Shown here: piece by piece, positions 43,224-53,200 of the stretch
Layout: each line of letters begins with the position of its first letter
Numbering within the stretch: the stretch's first letter is position 1
Source: an uncultured Solobacterium sp.
GTDB taxonomy: Bacteria; Bacillota_I; Bacilli_A; Erysipelotrichales; Erysipelotrichaceae
Direction: 5' to 3'
DNA length: 64,000 bases
Assembly: GCA_900546285.1 (NCBI GenBank)
Contig: URCJ01000003.1
Span: 1 to 64,000 of the forward strand
The notes under the pieces: model-generated
The model's database searches: none
The model's input: only the letters and a program-made list of their open reading frames with translations
Told to the model about the DNA's origin: nothing
Position numbers and translations under genes: made by a program

Positions 43224-44780
43224 ATGGGAGAATTTAACTTTGCTTCCGTTTTATTTGGTGTTATTGGTCTATTCATTGGCGTTGTGATTATGTTTTTTGT
43301 GAACAAGTCACATTTAAATAAGGCTAAGGATGAGGCTAAGAAAGTCTTAGAAGAGGCTGCGCAACAAGCTAAGAACACTTTAAAACAAGCTGTTCTTGAT
43401 AGCAAGACGCAAGCTTATGAATTGAAACTTCAAGCTGAGAAAGAAATTAAAGAAAGAAAATCAGAATTGCAAGATCAAGAAGCTAAGATCCTTAGAAGAG
43501 AGGATTCTCTAAATTTTCGTGATGAGAATTTGAATGCTAAGGAAAAGAGTCTTGATCAAAAGCTAAAGAAAGTTGATGACAAGACTGCCCAATTAAATAG
43601 AATGGAAGCTGAACTTCAATCTAGGATTGATGGTCAAATTGCGCTTTTGGAGCGTGTTTCTAACATGAGTCAACAAGAGGCTCATGATGAACTAATGGAA
43701 GCTGTTGAAAAGAAGATGGAGAATGAGGTAGCTAGCTATATCCATGAACAAGAGGAAGAAGCAAAGCTTAGAGCTAAGGAAAAGGCTCGCCAAATTATTG
43801 CCACTGCTATTCAAAGATATTCTCAAGAAGAGAGTATTGATAGAACAGTTTCTGTAGTAGCATTACCAAATGAAGAAATGAAGGGTAGAATCATTGGAAG
43901 AGAAGGTAGAAACATTAGAGCTATTGAACAAGCTACTGGTGTTGATCTAATTATCGATGATACTCCTGAGGCTATTACAATTTCTTGTTTTGATCCAATT
44001 AGAAGAGAGACTGCAAGACTTGCTCTTGAATTCTTAATTAAAGATGGACGTATTCAACCAGGTAGAATTGAGGATGTAGTTAATAAGGTTTCTAAGGAAA
44101 TGGATGAAAACATCATGAAATATGGTGAAGAGGCTTGTTTCAAATTAAAGATTGGTAGAATGGACAAAGAATTAGTTAAGCTAATTGGTAGATTAAGATA
44201 TAGATATTCTTATGGCCAAAATGGTTTAGAGCATTCTATGGAAGTTGCTGCTTTCTCTGGTATGATGGCTGCTGAACTTGGTTTAAATCAAAATCTTGCT
44301 AAAAGAGCTGGTTTATTACATGATATCGGTAAGGCTGTTGACTTTGAACAAGAGGGAACTCACGTTGAACTTGGTGCTAAATTAGCTAAGAAGTATGGTG
44401 AAAATGAAGTAGTTATAAATGCTATTGAAGCTCACCATGGTGATAAGGAACCTACAGGTATTATTTCTTATCTTGTTGCTGCTGCAGATACATTAAGTGC
44501 TGCAAGACCTGGTGCAAGATATGAGGGTATGGAAAACTATATTGAAAGACTTGAGAACCTTGAAAAGATTGCGAATGACTTTGATGGAGTTGATAAAGCT
44601 TTCGCTATTCAAGCTGGTAGAGAAATCAGAGTTATGGTTTTACCTGATAAAGTAAATGATAGTAAGTGCACATTGCTTGCTAGAGAGATTAAGGATCGTA
44701 TCGAGAATGAATTAACTTATCCTGGTCAAATTAAGGTTACAGTTATTCGTGAGATGCGTGCTAACGAAATTGCTAAATAA
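43224..44780 (+). CDS. rny: Ribonuclease Y
   Basis: RNase Y is the membrane-anchored endonuclease that starts mRNA decay in many Bacillota. The 518-residue protein has an N-terminal membrane segment (about residues 8-28), a long coiled coil (30-200), a KH domain ([16 protein letters not shown]) and an HD domain ([10 protein letters not shown] and [10 protein letters not shown]). AGGAGGAAAG precedes the ATG. ymdB follows with a one-base overlap, the usual neighbourhood. Confidence 0.97.
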   Translation: MGEFNFASVLFGVIGLFIGVVIMFFVNKSHLNKAKDEAKKVLEEAAQQAKNTLKQAVLDSKTQAYELKLQAEKEIKERKSELQDQEAKILRREDSLNFRDENLNAKEKSLDQKLKKVDDKTAQLNRMEAELQSRIDGQIALLERVSNMSQQEAHDELMEAVEKKMENEVASYIHEQEEEAKLRAKEKARQIIATAIQRYSQEESIDRTVSVVALPNEEMKGRIIGREGRNIRAIEQATGVDLIIDDTPEAITISCFDPIRRETARLALEFLIKDGRIQPGRIEDVVNKVSKEMDENIMKYGEEACFKLKIGRMDKELVKLIGRLRYRYSYGQNGLEHSMEVAAFSGMMAAELGLNQNLAKRAGLLHDIGKAVDFEQEGTHVELGAKLAKKYGENEVVINAIEAHHGDKEPTGIISYLVAAADTLSAARPGARYEGMENYIERLENLEKIANDFDGVDKAFAIQAGREIRVMVLPDKVNDSKCTLLAREIKDRIENELTYPGQIKVTVIREMRANEIAK

Positions 44781-45556
44781 TGAGGATTTTATTTTTAGGA
44801 GACATTGTTGGTAAAAGAGGTCGCGAAGTAATTCGCGACTTTTTGCCTTCATTGAAAGACAAATATCAACCTGATTTTATTATTGTTAATGGTGAAAATG
44901 CTGCTCATGGTAAGGGTCTAACTATTAAAATCTATAATGAATTTATGTCTTATGGTATTGATTGTATTACAATGGGTAATCACACCTTCTCTAAGAAAGA
45001 AATTATTGATCATTTAGATGAAATGAATAAGCTGGTTTGTCCTTATAACCATATTAGTAATCTAGGTAAGGGTTATCGTATCTTTAAATGTAAAGGCAAG
45101 AAGATTTGTGTTGTTAATTTATTGGGCCTTGTTATGCAAGAAGAATATGCAACCAATCCTTATAATGCGATGGATAAGATCTTAAAAGATACTTTATCTA
45201 AGAATATTGATTTATATATCGTTGATTATCATGCTGAAACAACAGCTGAAAAAAGAGTGTTCTTTGAATATTATAAGAATAAGATTAATGCAGTACTTGG
45301 CACTCATACTCATATTCAAACAGCTGATGAACAAATAATTGATGGAAAAGCTTTTATGACTGATGTAGGTATGTGTGGCCCTTTTGATTCTATTATTGGA
45401 AGAGACATAGATGAATGTATTAGAAAGCTTATTTTTAATGAACAAACTAGATTTACTGTATCTATGAGCAATCCTATACTAAATGGAGTGTTCTTAGAAT
45501 ATAATGATGACAATAATATGTGCACAAAAATAGAAAGGATTCAAATAAGACCATGA
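44780..45556 (+). CDS. ymdB: YmdB-type metallophosphoesterase
   Basis: The 258-residue protein begins [16 protein letters not shown] and has the metal-site segments NGENAAHGKG, TMGNHTFSK, DYHAETTAEK and GTHTHIQTADE, typical of the YmdB (TIGR00282) family. In Bacillus YmdB has phosphodiesterase activity towards cyclic nucleotides and influences biofilm and motility choices. Its last codons overlap the start of a pilin gene (ATGA), which links it to the pilus locus. Confidence 0.94.
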   Translation: MRILFLGDIVGKRGREVIRDFLPSLKDKYQPDFIIVNGENAAHGKGLTIKIYNEFMSYGIDCITMGNHTFSKKEIIDHLDEMNKLVCPYNHISNLGKGYRIFKCKGKKICVVNLLGLVMQEEYATNPYNAMDKILKDTLSKNIDLYIVDYHAETTAEKRVFFEYYKNKINAVLGTHTHIQTADEQIIDGKAFMTDVGMCGPFDSIIGRDIDECIRKLIFNEQTRFTVSMSNPILNGVFLEYNDDNNMCTKIERIQIRP

Positions 45557-45939
45557 AACAAACAAATAGAAAAGGATTTACTTTAGCTGAATTATTAATC
45601 GTAGTAGCAATTATTGCAGTACTTGTAGCTATTGCGATACCTGTATTTACTAAACAATTGCATAATGCAAGAGCAGCAACAGACTTGGCTAATGTTAGAT
45701 CGTATTATGCAGAAATTCAAGCTGATTATATGAGTACTGGGGAATACAATAATAAAGTACCTGATTTAAATTTATCTGTAGGTGGTTATGACTATAAAAC
45801 AATTACATTACTTAATGGTGAAAAAATTAAGATGTTAGCAGGTAACTGTGCTGTCATATTTGAAGAGGGAAAAGGTTATTCTATAAGCTATAATTGTGAT
45901 TCTTATCACCCCGAACACGAGCTTCTTCTAAGTAATTAA
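45553..45939 (+). CDS. Type IV pilin (PilE/PilA-like), first copy
   Basis: I start at ATG 45553, overlapping the ymdB stop, giving 128 residues. The leader MKQTNRKG ends at the prepilin cleavage site G8, followed by FTLAELLIVVAIIAVLVAIA, the hydrophobic spine with Glu at +5. The globular part has two cysteines (NCAVIFEE and NCDSYHP) that could form a disulfide. The N-terminal half is almost the same as that of the minus-strand pilin at 46740-47102. The ribosome-binding site is weak, which suggests coupling with ymdB. Confidence 0.92.
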   Translation: MKQTNRKGFTLAELLIVVAIIAVLVAIAIPVFTKQLHNARAATDLANVRSYYAEIQADYMSTGEYNNKVPDLNLSVGGYDYKTITLLNGEKIKMLAGNCAVIFEEGKGYSISYNCDSYHPEHELLLSN

Positions 45940-45946
45940 TTTTTTT

Positions 45947-46504
45947 ATGTTTGGAAATTGTTATGTAACTTTTATTATCATCGCTATCTGTGTTTTAAAT
46001 TTCATTAGAGAATATCAATTAATGAAAGTAGATAGTGAAGATATAGCTTTACAGAAGTGTGGAGCCTTAATTAAACCTTTATATACTAAGAAAGAATTAT
46101 ATAGATTACTTACTGCTGGTTTTGTACATATGAATATAGGGCATTTATTAATGAATCTATATTGTATGTATAATTTGGGTTGTTATATTGAAATGTTATT
46201 AGGACATGGAATGTTCCTTGTACTAATATTAGGTTCAATCATAGTAGGTAATGCATGTGCATTATTTATAGGAAGAGATGTAAGTATTAGTGGTGGTTTA
46301 TCTGGTGGTATATATGGTTTATTAGCATTTGAACTAAAACTTATATTAATGATAGGAGGCATTTCTGCAGTATTAGGTAATAGATCTTTAATGGTAACTA
46401 TACTTATTAACTTATCATTTAATTTCATGCCTGGTGTAGGTTGGAAAGCCCATTTAGGTGGATTTATATTTGGAATGTTGTTTGCGACATTGACGTTTAT
46501 TTAA
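45947..46504 (+). CDS. Rhomboid-family intramembrane serine protease
   Basis: The 185-residue protein has six membrane segments. HMNIGHLLMNLYCMYNLG is the conserved segment in the second helix, GGLSGGIYGL carries the catalytic S119, and KAHLGGFIFG the catalytic H169. Rhomboids cut membrane helices of substrate proteins. It begins seven bases after the first pilin stop with no clear ribosome-binding site and is followed by a terminator, so it appears to be in the ymdB-pilin transcript. Confidence 0.9.
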   Translation: MFGNCYVTFIIIAICVLNFIREYQLMKVDSEDIALQKCGALIKPLYTKKELYRLLTAGFVHMNIGHLLMNLYCMYNLGCYIEMLLGHGMFLVLILGSIIVGNACALFIGRDVSISGGLSGGIYGLLAFELKLILMIGGISAVLGNRSLMVTILINLSFNFMPGVGWKAHLGGFIFGMLFATLTFI

Positions 46505-46525
46505 TATGAATAATGATTATGCTAG

Positions 46526-46557
46526 AAAGAAATGATGAGGAGTCGTTTCTTTTTTTA
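46526..46557 (+). terminator. Terminator after the rhomboid gene
   Basis: AGAAATGA and TCGTTTCT pair (one G-U) around TGAGGAG and are followed by seven T. The next 100 bases (to 46660) hold nothing I recognise. Confidence 0.8.
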
Positions 46558-46659
46558 TGAAGAGTTCTTCACTAGTCTAGTATCATCAAACTTTTAGCAA
46601 ATAATTTTTAGTGGAAGTAATACAAAATTGTTGTTCAATGTTTAGATAATACCAAAGAT

Positions 46660-46695
46660 AAAAAAAGAGCCTCCAACTTATGTTAAAAGACTCTA
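46660..46695 (-). terminator. Terminator of the minus-strand pilin gene
   Basis: Read on minus, AGAGTC and GGCTCT pair (one T-G) across a 17-base loop, followed by a run of seven T. Confidence 0.65.
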
Positions 46696-46739
46696 ATATT
46701 TTTAATAAATCTTAATAAGTTTACGTGTATTAATCACGA

Positions 46740-47102
46740 TTAACTTTCAGAAGCAAAAGTAACAGTAGTGCCATTAACTGTAACTTTCATCTTTTTATCT
46801 TTAGTTTTAGTAATTTGATCTTTGCCAACACCAGCGATGTTAAAGTCATCACCCATCTTATCCCAAGATGCGCTCTTCATGCTTTGAGTTGTTGTTTTTG
46901 TTACTTCAGCTCCATCTTTAGTGATAGATTCAGCAGTTGCTTCAGCATATGCTGCACGAATGTTTGCGGCGTCTGTAGCTTGGTTAGCTTTTTCTAATTG
47001 GCTTGTGAATACAGGAATCGCAATAGCAACTAATACAGCAATGATAGCAACAACGATTAGTAATTCAGCTAATGTAAAACCTTTTTTGTTTGATTTGTTC
47101 AT
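46740..47102 (-). CDS. Type IV major pilin candidate, second copy
   Basis: The 120-residue protein starts MNKSNKKG and continues FTLAELLIVVAIIAVLVAIA, a textbook prepilin with Glu at +5. The C-terminal domain is small, lysine-rich, without cysteine, and ends TVNGTTVTFASES. A strong AAAAGGAG, a sigma-A-type promoter and its own terminator mark a single-gene unit transcribed away from the giant pilin-like gene. High expression potential and compact size make it the best candidate for the main pilus subunit. Confidence 0.92.
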   Translation of the reverse strand: MNKSNKKGFTLAELLIVVAIIAVLVAIAIPVFTSQLEKANQATDAANIRAAYAEATAESITKDGAEVTKTTTQSMKSASWDKMGDDFNIAGVGKDQITKTKDKKMKVTVNGTTVTFASES

Positions 47103-47141
47103 TTCTTATTTTCTCCTTTTCGAGTATTACCCTCTGTAGTT

Positions 47142-47170
47142 ATTATTCAATAAAAAAATGTAAAAATCAA
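47142..47170 (-). promoter_or_regulatory. Promoter of the minus-strand pilin gene
   Basis: On minus, TTGATT, 17-nt spacer and AATAAT lie 40 bases before the ATG. Confidence 0.6.
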
Positions 47171-47201
47171 TGATAAATATAACTATATGTATAATATCGT
47201 A

Positions 47202-47233
47202 TGCTAAAATAGGTATTAGTAGGAGAGATACTA
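47202..47233 (+). promoter_or_regulatory. Extended -10 and 5' hairpin before the giant pilin-like gene
   Basis: TGCTAAAAT (47202-47210) is an extended -10 box. The predicted leader contains TAGTA-GGAGAGA-TACTA (47217-47233), a small hairpin whose loop holds the only ribosome-binding-like sequence, 19 or more bases before the ATG at 47246. Confidence 0.5.
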
Positions 47234-47245
47234 CTGTTTTTAGTT

Positions 47246-50200
47246 ATGAACAAGAAAAATAAAGGATTTACTTTAACTGAAACATTATTGACAATAACTA
47301 TCTTAGTTATCCTTTTTGCATTGGCTGTGCCTGGTATTTTTAGTGTTAAGAAGAATCTAAGGCAGATGGAATTGGATGATAAGGCAGAGATTATTTATAC
47401 AGCTGTTCAAAATAGATTGAGTGAATTATATACAAGTGGTTTAAGTAATTACTATGATCCCTTTGATAATGGTTCTAGTATAAAGCATTTAGGAAAGACA
47501 CCAGGAGATTATGATGCTAGTGTAAGTGGTGATACTATGAATGATAATAGTGTTTATTATTTTACTAGTAATGATGTAGCTAGTTTGAATAAGTTGTTAG
47601 GTGATAATACTATAGATCCATCTTTAACTGGTCAATTTGTTGTTGAATATATGCCTTATGCAAAGTATGAAACTGGTGAGATTCCTCAATTGACTGTTCC
47701 TTTTGTTTATGCCGTTTATTATACAGAAGCTAAGGATAGCAGTTATGAGAACTGTGCTAATAACTATAGTAGCTCTGGTCGATACTTAAATATATTGCGT
47801 TTAAAACAAAATCGTTTAAAAGATGGGGCTCGTATTGGTTATTACGGAGGCAGCACACCAGGTTCTGGTAGTATTACAAAGATTTCATCTATTAATGATG
47901 TAACTATTTATTCAAATGAAGAGATTAATAGAGCTGTTGTAAAGGGAAGAATTGGCATTGGTGTTGATGAAACAAAGAGTACTTTTGAATTCGTTTTTAA
48001 AGACCAACACGGTCATTCTTCTATGTATGTATATGATGTTGGGATTAAGAAACTATATCAAGTTGATAGTGCTGGTAAAAAGACTTTAGCAAGAACTGAT
48101 GTTACAAATGCTGTTGTTATTGGTAGCAACTATACTTTTAATTTTGTTTTAGATGATTTATCTAATGATAATACAAGATTTAAGAATGTTTTTCCTGAAT
48201 TAAATCCTGGAGATGATATTACTTTAACAGCTTCTATTAAGAGTGATGAAGGTACTGTTATTAATGATACTAGATCTACTATTGGCAATAGTATTTATGC
48301 TTATGTAAAACCTGAAGATAAGAATAAATATGTTGGTTATGAAAAGAATACTGCTTATATATCTAATGGTCGTCATTTAAGAAACTTGGATAGTGATAGT
48401 AAAGTAATAGATGATTATTCAAAAGTATTATTATTAAACGATATTGATTTTAGTGGAAATGGTGATTTCTATAAAAAATATATTGATTCTTATATTGATG
48501 GTTATATAGATGTTAATGTTGTTGCTGGAAGTGGTAGTGTTTATGCTAAGAGCGTTCCTTTGTTTAAAGGAATTCTTAATGATAATCTAAATACTTTAGA
48601 TGGAAATGGCTTTACTATTAAGGAATTAGCTACAAGAAATGCTTTATTTAGTATTGTAAATAAGAATTTAATTATTTCTAATCTTGTTCTTACTGGTGAG
48701 AAAGTATATGGAAATAATTTTGCAGGTGGTTTAATTAATACTATCAACAATAGTTCTAATGTTACTATCAAGAATTGTAAGATTTATTTGGTTAGTGGTT
48801 CCGATATACCTACATCTATTGATTCTAATGATTATTTAGAAGCTTTAAGATGGATATATGCTAAGACTTCTGGTGGCTTTGTAGGATTAAATAATGGTAA
48901 TTTGAAGCTTGAATCTTCATTTGTAGCTACTAATATTGGTTTAAGTACCTCTGATGCAACAACTGGTGGCTTGGTAGGATTGAATAATGGCAATTTAACT
49001 ATCGATAAATCATACACTGATTGTTATTTATATGGTAATAATGTTGGTGGTCTAATCGGAAACAATGAAGGTATAGTTGATATCAGTAATACATATACTG
49101 CTGGCTTTATTGGTACAGATGGAAATATAAATGCTCAATTAGCTGGTTTTGTACCAAGTAAAGTTAGAAATATTTCTAATTCTTATACTGTTGTTTTTAA
49201 AGGACAATTAGATTCAAATAGAAATATAAATGGTTTCTATGGTATTGATTTGAATAGTTCTTTTAGTGATTTATCTAAGTATTATGCAACCGTAGAAAGC
49301 TATGATAACTTATCTAAAGTTTATTATTCTAAAGAAGGTAGTACCACTGAGTATACTAAGGGAAGTCCATATAATGAAAAATCATCTGATTTAGGTGATG
49401 CTTTTGATTCTGTTGGAAAATCAAATCCATATAAACTAATGGGTATTTCTTTAACTTCTTATAATAATCATAAATTAAAGGGGATGGATCACTATGGCGA
49501 CTGGGGAGCTACTTTTGCTCGTGGTTCTTTAGTATATTATGAACAATATAATGATGGTTCTTATGGTTTTGATGGTGGCAATGTAGATTTATCGTTAACT
49601 TCAAATATGGAAATCATTGGTGATGGTTATGGCGTTGTCTTTAAGAAAGAGGATATCAATGCTGGTGGCTCTTTTACAGTAGATGGAAGTGTGACAAGTT
49701 TCTCAGATACTTCAAAATTTGAAGTTATTAAAAATGGTATTGCTTATGTTATTTATCCTTTAAATAGAGATAAGATTAATCCTGATAATGCAATTAATGG
49801 ATTCTATCAAAAGTGCGAAATAGTTGATGAAGGTGGAACAGAGGCAGATAAGAAAACTTTCTATTTTAATCCTCATTTTGCGCGTAGTGTAATTGATAGC
49901 GAAAATAAACCTTCATTGCCTTCAATCGTATGTATTAGATCTCCTCGTCATTTGAATAATTTGTCTGAATTCTATAGCGATTACAATTTAGGTGATAATG
50001 TTGTATATAATCAAGAAAGAAAAATGGATTTTGCTTCTTATAATTGGTCCGTTTATGGGAAAAATGGTACTTCTATTAATGTTCAAAAACCAATAGGGGA
50101 AAATGAAACAAATGCTTTTGTAGGTACATATAATGGTAATTCTTACGAGATTAACAATGTCAATTTTCATACTATTGATGGCTCTTACGTTGGCTTGTTT

Positions 50201-53200
50201 GGCTATAACAAAGGAAAAATTAAAAATGTTGTGGTTGCCACTCAGTATAAGATTGGCTCAACTTCATATAATGTTACTAGAACAGAACCTGTAAGTGCTA
50301 ACCAAACTGCCTATTTTGGTGTTCTTGTTGGTTACAATGAAAAGGGTGGCGTAATTGACAATTGTGCAACTGCTGGCTATTATTTATCAGGTAAAGATGG
50401 TAAGATATATGGCTACCGTAATTCAGAAGTTTATGTTGGTGGCTTAGTAGGCTTTAATGTTGGTGCGATTACCAACAGTGCTGCAGATCTTCCTAGACTA
50501 AGTTTAGTAATGAATTCCGCTACATGTTATGCTGGATCTTTTGTTGGCTATAATGAGGGTGCAATTGATAATTCATATGGTATTTCATTGATAGAAAGTA
50601 ATGCATCAGATGGCGATACAAAGATTGCAGGATTTGCAGGTTATAATACAAGTGTTATTAATAATTCTTATTGTGCGACTACTTTAATTTCGGCTGGTAA
50701 TGGTTCTAAGACTTATAGTTTTACTCCAAATGAAGGTGGAGGTTCGGTGAAGAACTCTTATTATCTAAATGGTGGTAGTTATTTATATCTTGATAACTTA
50801 TATTCATACGATGGTAATATCGCAGTATCTAGTGGCAAAAATAAGATTTATAAAGAATTAGTGGCTTTAAAAGGAAATGATTACACTATTTCAAAGTACC
50901 ATGATTTAACTACTGGATTGGATGCAAGCGAAACTGAGTATCCTTATAAAGCTGTAGTTAAGAATAATGAAGGTGAATTGGTTCACTATGGAGAATGGCA
51001 AGTAAAACCTAAATTAGGTGTTGCTGGTGTTTTCTATTGGGAAAAAGAAGTAGATGGCCAAAATGATGGCTATAAGATAACTTATATTGGTACTGCTTAT
51101 GATAAATTAGCATATAGTTCAAATTTATGTGTTGAGCATGATGATGGTGGTAGAATTTCTGAATATGGCTATGGATATTACTATGGTGCTGATGAAAATG
51201 TTAGTAATGAGAAGATTACTTTTACTAATCTTGCTACTTCAGGTAATACTTTTAATACTGATGTTAAACAAGAATTAGAACGTCAAATGCCTCATATTCA
51301 ATTCTTCCCTTATACAACCAGAACAGATACAGGTAGCGATTATATTTATTTGGATGATGATTCTCCAAATGGAAATATCACCTTGACATTAGACAATCAA
51401 ACCAAGTCTTACTCTTTTGATATTTCACCATTCTTTGCGAATGCTATTTACTTCGATACAGAACTTACAACAAGTGAAACAAGTGCACAAAAATATCTAA
51501 ATAGCAATCTAGGCAAGAGTGATAATGCTTATGAGATTAGAAGTGCACAACAACTTCAATATTTGAATTGGAATTATGTAGGAAAGAATACTAATACATA
51601 TGGAACTATGGATAATAGATCACAGTTCACTTATTTAATGTATTCCAAAAACCAAGGAATTAACGTACAAAGCGCTGATGATTCTAATAATACTAGTAAG
51701 TATTTTGCGTTTGTTCAATCGCACGACATTAATGCTCAAAAGTCTGGTAATTTCTTCCCAATTGCTGGACAAGCTAATTCAAATAAATCTTATAATTCTT
51801 ATGAAGTTGACTTAGCTAACTGGTTTGGTGGTTCTTATGATGGACAAAGTTACAAGATTCAAGAAATACAAATTGATTCTAATTGTTTTACTGTTGGCCT
51901 ATTTGGTGTTACTTGTGGAGCTGAATTAAAGAATATTATCTTATATAGTTCTAATGGAGCTATCATTCAAAGAAAAACAACGGAAAATGATGAAGCTGGA
52001 GCTTACGCTCTTGGTGGGTTAGCTGGTGTAGCTTACGATTACAACAATCCAAAAGGCTATTCTATTTCTAATTGTTCGATTGCTGGTTATACAATTGCTG
52101 ATAATAGCAAGAACCAACAATATGTAGGTGAAGCTAATGTTGGTGGTCTTGTAGGTATTTCAAAAATAAAGATCGATAGCTGTTCTTCTGTTGTTGACAT
52201 CCAAATCAATTGCACTCATACTAAAAACGGTTCATTTAATAAAGCAGAGTGGGACAACTATGTTCGTGTTGGTGGCATTTCTGGTGCTGGTCTTTCTGAT
52301 ATTAATAATTCTAAACTAGGTGGAATCTTTAATTCATATACTGGTGGCACGATTACGGTTGGCGAGGAAACTTTAGATGAATCATATTATGGTGGTACTA
52401 AGATTCCAATTAACTCAAGTAGTGGTACTGCAAATAAAAATGATAGTACTAATATATATTTAGCTGGTATTACAGGCAGTGGTTTCTGCATGAATTTTAG
52501 TAATATCACTGGTGTTGAATCAATAGATCCAAGTGATATTGAAATCGAAAATTGTTATACATATATGACATTCCCTTCTATGAAAGGAACCATTAGAAGT
52601 ATAACGATGTTTGGTAGTATTGCGGATAGATATGGAAATAGTAATGAGGGTAAGAAAGCTTATATTAAAAATTGTTACTATTTAGATAGAAGTGCTGATT
52701 TTGATACCTCAGAATTACCTAAATTTATTGTTAATGATGGTGGTGCAACTACAGCCGTAAATAAACTTATGACTCCTGATTTAAAAGAATCAATGTTGCT
52801 AGGTAGTACTAGATGGTTATATGTAATGCATAAAAATAATTATAATGGCGATGAAAACATTAGTTATAATAATACAATTTTTTCAAAAAAATATAGTGAT
52901 TTGTCTGATGCTAATATGAGTGCCTTATTAGGTAATTCATTTAAGCCTGTAACAATAAAAGATGATAGCGGAGTATCAATTGATGGTAAATATTCTTTCT
53001 CAGCAGGTAATAGTTCATTATCAGGCAAGAATTATCCTTTCCCAACTGTAATCACACAAAAGGATAATGATACAACCGTTAATGTGCACTATGGTTCATG
53101 GCCTTTAGAAAGTGCTTATTTTGTAAACGGTAATGACACTATCGATATTTTTGATGATATGGATTTAGATACTTATGCTTATAAAGAATTCGTACTAATG

